This document shows positions 57,907-64,000 of a DNA stretch of 64,000 bases, piece by piece. Each line of letters starts with the position of its first letter. Position 1 is the stretch's first letter. The stretch covers positions 3,400,937-3,464,936 of the forward strand of contig CM069436.1 of NCBI GenBank assembly GCA_035610365.1. The letters run 5' to 3'. Under the pieces are notes generated by a model, which saw nothing but the letters and a program-made list of their open reading frames with translations, searched no databases and was not told the DNA's origin. This stretch comes from Aquatica leii. Its lineage: Eukaryota; Arthropoda; Insecta; Coleoptera; Lampyridae. Made by a program: the position numbers and the translations under genes.

Positions 57907-59382
57907 TTAGAATGTGACTGAATGTGCGGTATAGCTCATTTTAGGGACATTTCCAATGACCATGGCTGTACATCTTGGAAGTAATGTTAATGATATGATT
58001 TTGTCAACTTCATTTGGTCTTATTTTCTCAATTAACCAAATCAAGATATGAGCATGAAACAACCCACGTTTCCGCCACATCACAGAATACACCCAGCAAC
58101 GTGTCTCACCAAACACACTATGTTTCACAATTAAATTAGTATTGTATGTGAATGTGCTAAATAAATCTGCCGTGCCATAATGTCAAACATATGTAATGGC
58201 ATTTTGAACGTATTCATTCATGTGCCGAGAACTTCTATTACTTCCAACATATGTTGCTGGAAGAATTGTCATCCGACCGACATTGTTTGCATTTTTCTAT
58301 TAGTGGTAATTGCATCTCGAAGGTGAATATACTTTTTCAGAACCGAGTTTGCTCTAGTTCAAGCTGATGAATGTCAATCGTTCTGTTTCTATTTTGACAT
58401 ACATATCAACAGCATATTGAGGAAATAATCGCCGAAATTTCAATATGTGCTTTTCTTTATTTTCACGAACCATCAAGCGATAGGAGTATAATGTTTTAAC
58501 GACAGTCATTCAACAACAACATAATTAGTAAACAAAAACAATCCAATGACACAAATTTCTAATTGCCTGTATTGGGATTTATCATCTTGATTGAGAAATG
58601 ATAACCATCTTCACCTTTCCAAAATAAGATTAGATATGGTAAGGCGTCATATGAGCGATGTGTTTTATACACACGCTGTAACTGATCATTTCGGCGATGT
58701 AAAACTATATCACGGACTTCCAGATTTTCTCCAACTATTACAATGGCAACTTCATCAATTGTTGGTGCATTGAAACGTCTTGCATGTTGTCCTACTGGAG
58801 TTTTATCAGCTCTGATTACAATTTCATGATTATCAGATGGCATGTGATCCAATGGCGTTTTAAACAATGTAATCAACTAATTGTGTTGATGAAAAAAAGT
58901 TTGTAATTGTTCTATAATAGACCTTCTCACTGATCTGTTATTTGCACAACGTTGATCAATTTCTTCGGTTGAATTTCCCATGAAATAAATTTGCAGAATT
59001 TGTAGTCGCCATCTGACACCGGCAACAGCAAATCTGCTTTGCTTCATTTTTATATTTCAAACTGAGTTCATAGGTCCAATAGCAACGCATTGGTAGGAAC
59101 TGTAATTGAAACATCGCAACTGAAAGTCGCTCGTGAAACACTGAAAGCAGTTTGCAGACGACGCGTTGCACGTAACACAATTCTCTTAGTTTCATTTCTC
59201 TCTTCACGTTGTTCTGTAGTCCGATTAGATTGAAAATTTGCTTGATTTGTACCATTTCGAGTTTTTCGACTAAAATCACTGCGCCCACATTTTGGCGGCA
59301 TGGGTCTAAACGTAAACACACTGAACATACAATTAGTTTTCAAAAGAAATGAAAATATAACAAACAAACAAGAAACTGCCAC
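57907..59382 (-). pseudogene. Helitron ORF N-terminal region, degenerate
   Basis: Minus-strand pieces in order: MPPKCGRSDFSRKT at about 59300 (typical basic start); FHERLSVAMFQLQFLPMRCY; MITLFKTPLDHMPSDNHEIV and VGQHARRFNAPTIDEVAIVI (58559-58876), then VLHRRNDQLQRVYKTHRSYD and LPYLILFWKGEDGYHFSIKM; and finally RKRGLFHAHILIWLIEKIRP (57907-58128), the helicase-like Rep region. The last contains the HUH-type HAH motif that nicks DNA in rolling-circle transposition. The helicase half is absent and frames are broken. Confidence 0.75.
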
Positions 59383-59496
59383 GCACAGAAGAATTAATGG
59401 TGAATGACACGTACGATGATATTATTTTCTTTGATGATTTTTTCCATAGGCAAACAGCTGGCTTTTATGGAGAAAGAAAAGTGCTGTTTTTACTAT

Positions 59497-59849
59497 TGTA
59501 GCGAATTTTATTATTAAAACTAATTTATTTTATTTATACTAAAATTATTATTAACCGAACTAATTAGATCTAAGGATATTTCATAAAAAGTTTACACTAA
59601 TTTATATCACTTACACAAAGATAAGTCTGCGAATAACTATTTAACACTTATTGTTTGTTTACACTGAAGTCACGTACAAGGTTATCTCAGTATATTTATC
59701 TCACATTATTGGAATAACTAACTTCTGATTTGTTTGCACCGAATTTATACATTTTCGCAAAAAGTTCGCGAATGTTCCACATCCTTTAGTGAACGTTCTG
59801 GAAAATCAACTTCAACTTCGAGAAGGCTCTTGAATTTGAGAACGTTTTA
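59497..59849 (-). repeat. 3' LTR of macrodomain gypsy (LTR B)
   Basis: 353 bp from TGTAGCG to CGTTTTA (plus strand), matching LTR A in the blocks CCGAACTAATTAGATCTAAG, CACTTACACAAAGATAAG, CACGTACAAG and CGAGAAGGCTCTTG. It is shorter than LTR A (544 bp) through internal gaps. A polypurine-like tract adjoins it at 59851. Confidence 0.75.
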
Positions 59850-59974
59850 CTGCCCCCTCCTTAGGACCGTTCTGTTCCAGAACAGGAAACTGGATGCGAC
59901 ACCTGTAGAAAGGATCGTGGCGATAGCGGCAGCTTCCTCCATTTCGGCAACTTCCTTGACCATAAAAGTAACAG

Positions 59975-60397
59975 TCAATGAATTTTTCCTGACCCTGTTC
60001 CTCGGAAGACGACCTCCAACATGTTTCGAACTCTCCTTCAATTCAGTTGATCTAACCCACAACCAAGCTTAGGTACTCCCAATTTCATAACATGATGGAA
60101 CTCTATTTTTCTCTTAAATTTCCGTAATGTTTGCCACAAATTTTTTTATAACGGCTTGGTACTTGAGTATTTTTTGGTGAGCAAATAGAAAACAAAGCGT
60201 CTGTCACCATGTAGTTTGAAAACTTTTCCAACTGCCAGTTGCTGTCTTCGTAATTCATCTAGCTGCCCAAACTTCTTTTTAAACACGACTGCAACTCCTG
60301 TGGACATGTCAAGATCCTCGCTCACGCAATGTGCGATGGCGTAACTTTTTTGTGTTTGGAACAGATCTTCTTGTTCCTCGGTGGTAACTCGGAACCT
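59975..60397 (-). pseudogene. OARD1/TARG1-like macrodomain in gypsy pol
   Basis: About 140 codons, the size of the stand-alone OARD1 family. First part (open, to 60146): SYAIAHCVSEDLDMSTGVAV, FKKKFGQLDELRRQQLAVGK and FVFYLLTKKYSSTKP. After a TAA (60146-60148) the same frame continues LGVPKLGCGLDQLN, a TGA where Trp is expected (60038-60040), and RRVRNMLEVVFRGTG. OARD1/TARG1 removes ADP-ribose from acidic residues using a Lys and an Asp; both positions (TKK; GCGLD) are encoded here. It follows the integrase end (HVDRLAPF) in frame, so it was part of Pol. The family call rests on these motifs, not on a search. Confidence 0.78.
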
Positions 60398-60499
60398 AGC
60401 TTTTCCAGAATTTCCGTATAAGTTCATACACTTCCCGAACTCCATTCCTTCGATTTGATTCCTGGTTCCGCTGCTTATTACTCCGGTACGGACCTGAAA

Positions 60500-60888
60500 T
60501 TGTGTATTGTGGTTATCACCAGCAAACGGGGCTAGACGATCGACGTGAACCACCTTTCTCTAGCCTCTGGGTGGTGCGATATATGACGTCATTAATACGT
60601 TACACGACTTCATAAAGGCCTTCCCATTGTCTTTGCAGCTTCGGCGACAAACCACGTCTTCTTTGGCCACACCATGTCGGCAGGTTGAAACCCTCCATTT
60701 TGTGCATTGACGTCATATCTAGTCTTTATCTTGTCGCTGGCAATTTGTGTGTTTTTACGGACATCTTCATGTATTTCGTCTAGCCTCTTGGTCAGCTTGC
60801 TGACGTAATCTTCTCCAGCAACTTCTTGTTCCGGTCTTCGTCCAAATTGGAGGTCGCATCGCAGTCCTATTTCGCGACCGAGCATCAC
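60500..60888 (-). pseudogene. Gypsy integrase C-terminal region
   Basis: MLGREIGLRCDLQFGRRPEQ, YVSKLTKRLDEIHEDVRKNT and KIKTRYDVNAQNGGFQPADM are the conserved end of the integrase core and linker. After a frameshift near 60650, another frame gives LSPKLQRQWEGLYEVV and, further on, VVHVDRLAPF, the standard Ty3/gypsy integrase C-terminal domain. The next residues lead into the macrodomain. Confidence 0.78.
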
Positions 60889-61455
60889 ACAGGATGGTGT
60901 TTGGCCTGTGCTTTCGTGAACGGATAATCGGTATGCTATTAATAAAAGTTGAAAGTACTGATCCTAGTCTCTTTGGTGTTTGTTTACTTCGGCTAAGTAT
61001 TTTTTCATTGTTCGATTCATCCGCTCAACCATGCCGTCAGATTGAGGATGAAGAGGCGTCGTCCGAGTTTTCTTAATTTTCAACAGTTGGCTTCTTGAAA
61101 CAACCCAGACTCTAATTTGCGGTCTTGATTGGAATGTAATTCCAACGGAACTCCAAACCGACAGAAAACCCCTTTTACTAATACGTCTGCAACTGTAGAT
61201 GCTTCTTGGTTGGGTCAGCCTCCGTCAATTTTCGCAGTCTTCATTTCATCTAAATTTTGCTCCGGTACAAATCGTCTATAATAGGTGCACAACTCACAGA
61301 AACTTCGGACCTGATGTTAGTCGGTTGGTCTTGGCCATGCTTGCACCGCTTGGATTTTGTCTGGGTCAGCCTTTATTCCATCTCTAGATACAACGTGGCC
61401 AAGGTACAGTACTTCCTTCTTAAATACGTGGCACTTTTTTGGGCTTAGTTTCAGA

Positions 61456-61812
61456 TTAGCCCCTACGTAGTCGCTGAAACACTTCTTCCAAGTTGTTCAA
61501 GTGTTCTTTAAACAACTTTCCAACCATGATCACGTCGTCCAGGTAAAATAAGCACGTCTTCCAAGACAGTCCGCGCAACATGGTCTTCATCAAACGCTCG
61601 AACGTTGCAGGAACGTTACACAGGCCGAAAGGCATCAAAGTGAAATACCACGAACCAGTTCCAATCGTAAAAGCTGTTTTTTCACGATCCTTCCTTCCAT
61701 CCTTCTTCTTTACAAGTACTACTGGGGATGCCCATAGGCTACTTGAAAGTTCAGTCACGCCTTCTCTTTCCATATCCGTAATTATTTGTTCGGCTTTCTT
61801 TCTTTTCGCCAA
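61456..61812 (-). pseudogene. Gypsy reverse transcriptase with internal deletion
   Basis: Shows SSLWASPVVLVKKKDGR, then directly KDREKTAFTIG, LMPFGLCNVPATFERLMKTM and the catalytic FYLDDVIM. About 40 residues normally between KKDG and DREKTAF, including the first catalytic Asp block (LDL..GYWQ), are missing in frame. The enzyme cannot work. The 3' neighbour (61450-60890) is RNase H/integrase with many breaks. Confidence 0.82.
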
Positions 61813-62278
61813 AGAAAGTCTGCGTGGATGTCATCGTATCGGCCGAGCGTCTCCGGTATTAATTTTATGTTTCACCACGTTAGTTTAACTTTATCCAGCT
61901 GGTCTTGAGTGAGGTTTTGGCATTTGGTGGTAAGAATGTTCAATACGTGTTGTAGACACTTCTTTGGCGACCTATCTTCGTTAGACTTCACGCATCCCAC
62001 AATTTAAGATACTGACGTGCATTGGCCTACTACGGTCTTCTTTTTCAACGTTACAGAATTTAATTTGTTGTTTAAGATCCTTACTGGCATCGTGTTTTTT
62101 ACTCGTACTAAAGTTCTACCAACGATTAGTCCCTTATCAACTAAACCGCCATCCGTTAGTTGAATCGCGCGTATGTAGCCATTGAATGGATGTCTCCATC
62201 CCGGAGATTTCCATCCAGGCGTGCCATCACCACATTTTTAGTCCTTGCAAGCAAAGTCACCTCTTTACTCAATAAGAC

Positions 62279-62600
62279 TCACACGGCTGCCTTCTCTGAC
62301 GAATTAAAAGGAATTTCTTCATTGTCGATCTTCAGGGCATTGTTTTTCATACCCAAATGGAACCCATACTTTTTTATCACGTCCATTCCCAGGATAACTT
62401 CTTCCGTGATTTCGGCTACCAGTACTTGATGGTCAAGTACTCTAATTCCTCTAGGTATTTCTTCGTCCGTCGCCGTTCGAAATCGCACTGTTACTGGTGA
62501 TGTCTTCTTGTTTTCCAACAACATGTCAGGACAAATGATGGTCTACGTCGCTCCCGTGTCAACCAGTAACTGAACACTTCTTCCATTGTTCTTGCCACTG
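62279..62600 (-). pseudogene. Gypsy retropepsin
   Basis: The minus strand gives GRSVQLLVDTGAT with the active-site DTGA at 62549-62560, a TAG two codons later (62543-62545), then MLLENKKTSPVTVRF and VILGMDVIKKYGF, the second hallmark (ILG.D). The protease normally cuts the Gag-Pol polyprotein. Nonsense-mutated. Confidence 0.78.
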
Positions 62601-62666
62601 AGATAAGCAATTGCTCCATTGACGATGCCATTTGATTTGTAATCTCCGAAGCCTGACTAAACGAGA

Positions 62667-63799
62667 TTACCTTTTGTCTCTTTCGGTTACTTCGATTTTC
62701 GAGCGTTTTTCTTGTCCTATGCGTCGATGCCGTCGTACATAGCTTATTTCATCGCAGTTCAAATTCGTCACTCCTCTTTCCCAAAGTATTCGTCGTGCTA
62801 TCTCATCGATGCTTTCCAGTGTCTGCGGGGGTACTTCTGCAGCACAGCAAAGTTTGTGACCGTATCGTTGCGATGCTTGTTTTGCTGCTTCAAACTCCAA
62901 AGCATGCACCAAAGCGTCATCCAATCTCTTCGGTCAAGCTAACCGGAGAGTCCGTTGCGTTTCGTTGTCGGAGGCCATCTACAAAGGTTTGAATAGCCAA
63001 CTGCTCCAAGAAGGTATCTGGTGCTGTAGGATACGCAAGCCGTGTTAATCTGGCTATGTCAGCCTCAAACTCTTGAAGACTTTCGGCAGATTTCTGAACC
63101 CGACTTTTAATTTGAGCTTGATACACTTGTTGAAGATGAGCATCTTCATATTTCATTTGTAAACGTAAAATTAAAAGTTCGTAATTTTTTTGCAGGTGGT
63201 CAGAAATATTTTGCAAGATTACAAGAGCTTCTCCACTTAAGGACATAATTAAAGACATCGCTTTCTGCTTGTTGCTTCAACCATTAGCTGTAGCTTTAAA
63301 CTGCTTGTAATAGGTTGACCATGGAACTTTACCATCAAAATTCGGAGGTACAACTTTGAACTTACGAGTGGTTTCTTCACTCGTGACGCTTCCTTCACCG
63401 TGACAATTCATTTGGGTCATTCTTTCTTAAAGCAGTTGTATTTTTTCTCTCAATTTTTTCTCTAGTTTGTCTTCTATGGTTCTTGAATTTTCTTTTAACT
63501 TTTGTTCTAATTTGTCTTCTACTTCTTCTATTTTGTCATTCACGGATTCGCAAATTTCTTCTTTTAAATTTAACATATCTGTTAGGGTTTCCTCTTGAAC
63601 AATTTTAATTTGGTTTTCTATGCTCGTTTGTATTTCTTTTTTTAAACTTCTAGAATTTTCTCACAATTTTTCTTTTATTTTTCTAGAATTCTCTTCCATT
63701 TTCTGCGAATTTTTGCAACACTTTTCTTCCATTTTTCTATTCATCGATTCTTGACCATTTTTTATTGATTCAAGAAATTCAAATAGTTTTGCATCCATT
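62667..63799 (-). pseudogene. Gypsy Gag with coiled-coil N-terminus
   Basis: Starts at an ATG near 63799 with a Glu/Lys-rich, heptad-like region (KEEICESVNDKIEEVEDKLE) containing stops. The capsid-like part follows: PPNFDGKVPWSTYYKQF, MSLIMSLSGEALVILQN (63258-62917) and FVDGLRQRNA. A decayed knuckle region at 62924-62667 has NLNCDEISYVRRHRR where the sister element at 39860 keeps CWNCGEVSHVRQRC. Frameshifts occur at 62920 and 63270. Confidence 0.75.
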
Positions 63800-63830
63800 T
63801 TAACTGCTTGGGAACGCGACACCCGCATAA

Positions 63831-64000
63831 ATTTAACTACGAATAATTAAAAAAAAAATTTAATAACACTGAATTTTAATAAAGCTCAACACTGGTTTAA
63901 CGAAATGGACAGCTAAGATTAAATGCTATAAACAAACACGCGAATTCCGAACTAAAGTTTTATTTATGTACGCAATCAATGTGAGCGATATTAAATTACT
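63831..64000 (-). repeat. Possible start of the 5' LTR, cut by the window edge
   Basis: By position it should be the 5' LTR of the macrodomain element: it follows GGTGTCGCGTTCCC, in the place where LTR A is followed by its PBS region. Beyond the first bases (ACTACGAATAATT) it does not clearly match LTR B, so it may be a divergent or chimeric LTR. Confidence 0.3.

Larger units (their letters stand above)
59497..63830 (-). mobile_element. Gypsy element with a captured macrodomain
   Basis: Minus-strand element with, in order, Gag (63799-62667), protease (about 62600-62279), RT (61812-61456), decayed RNase H/integrase, integrase C-terminus (60888-60500), a macrodomain (60397-59975), a G-rich tract CCTAAGGAGGGGGCA (59851-59865) and an LTR (59497-59849). 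The 5' LTR should begin near 63830 and run off the window. Many stops, shifts and an RT deletion make this copy inactive. Confidence 0.82.

Noticed and set aside
59734..60072. 112-codon plus-strand frame
   Set aside because: Antisense to LTR B and the macrodomain end; no motif of its own.

Overview
This is AT-rich eukaryotic nuclear DNA, almost certainly from an arthropod and most likely an insect. Three things support that: a single-exon ionotropic-receptor chemoreceptor gene (a protostome-specific expansion of the glutamate-receptor fold), compact spliced genes with short AT-rich introns, and a transposon mix typical of insects (mariner DD41D, Tc1-like, Helitron, Penelope, I-group and other LINEs, gypsy and BEL/Pao). 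A beetle is a guess that the sequence alone does not prove.

Host genes are few. Three plus-strand copies of a minimal matrix metalloproteinase (MMP: signal peptide, cysteine-switch propeptide, catalytic domain, no hemopexin) form a dispersed tandem array. Copy A (5199-5825) keeps only catalytic-domain exons 5-8. Copy B (15176-16343) and copy C (36758-37914) are each readable as complete eight-exon genes with matching intron phases. A divergent intronless ionotropic receptor lies at 47098-48840. A first coding exon with a THAP zinc finger lies at 49841-50106 on the minus strand.

The rest is mostly mobile DNA, layered in time. Positions 1-3478 hold two diverged, head-to-head pieces of a non-autonomous Ty3/gypsy family. 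Positions 6900-11700 hold a dead LINE split by a solo LTR of that family (9615-10911, TSD GTTG). Positions 11820-14480 hold two Penelope copies (RT plus GIY-YIG) as an inverted pair, with hammerhead-like motifs at the outer ends. Positions 20610-22205 hold a Tc1 relic and a well-delimited non-autonomous Helitron. Positions 25090-35430 hold a LINE cut in two by a young, complete copy of the non-autonomous gypsy family (27173-33890, LTRs nearly identical, TSD AACA). Positions 38981-46609 hold a gypsy fragment and a nearly full-length I-group LINE inserted into gypsy LTR sequence. Positions 50488-55070 are a four-level nest: a BEL/Pao gag relic containing a gypsy solo LTR, containing a TIR element, containing a DD41D mariner. 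Positions 55240-59380 hold Tc1-like and Helitron remnants. Positions 59497-63830 hold a gypsy element whose pol carries a captured OARD1/TARG1-like macrodomain.

Two observations deserve most attention. First, a gypsy retrotransposon encodes an ADP-ribose-hydrolase-like macrodomain directly after its integrase C-terminus; this copy is decayed, but the K and D positions that are catalytic in TARG1 are still encoded. Second, a non-autonomous gypsy family has Gag fused in frame to the integrase zinc-binding domain with protease, RT and RNase H removed. The same arrangement appears in two copies of very different age, so the deletion is a heritable family trait and not damage to one copy.
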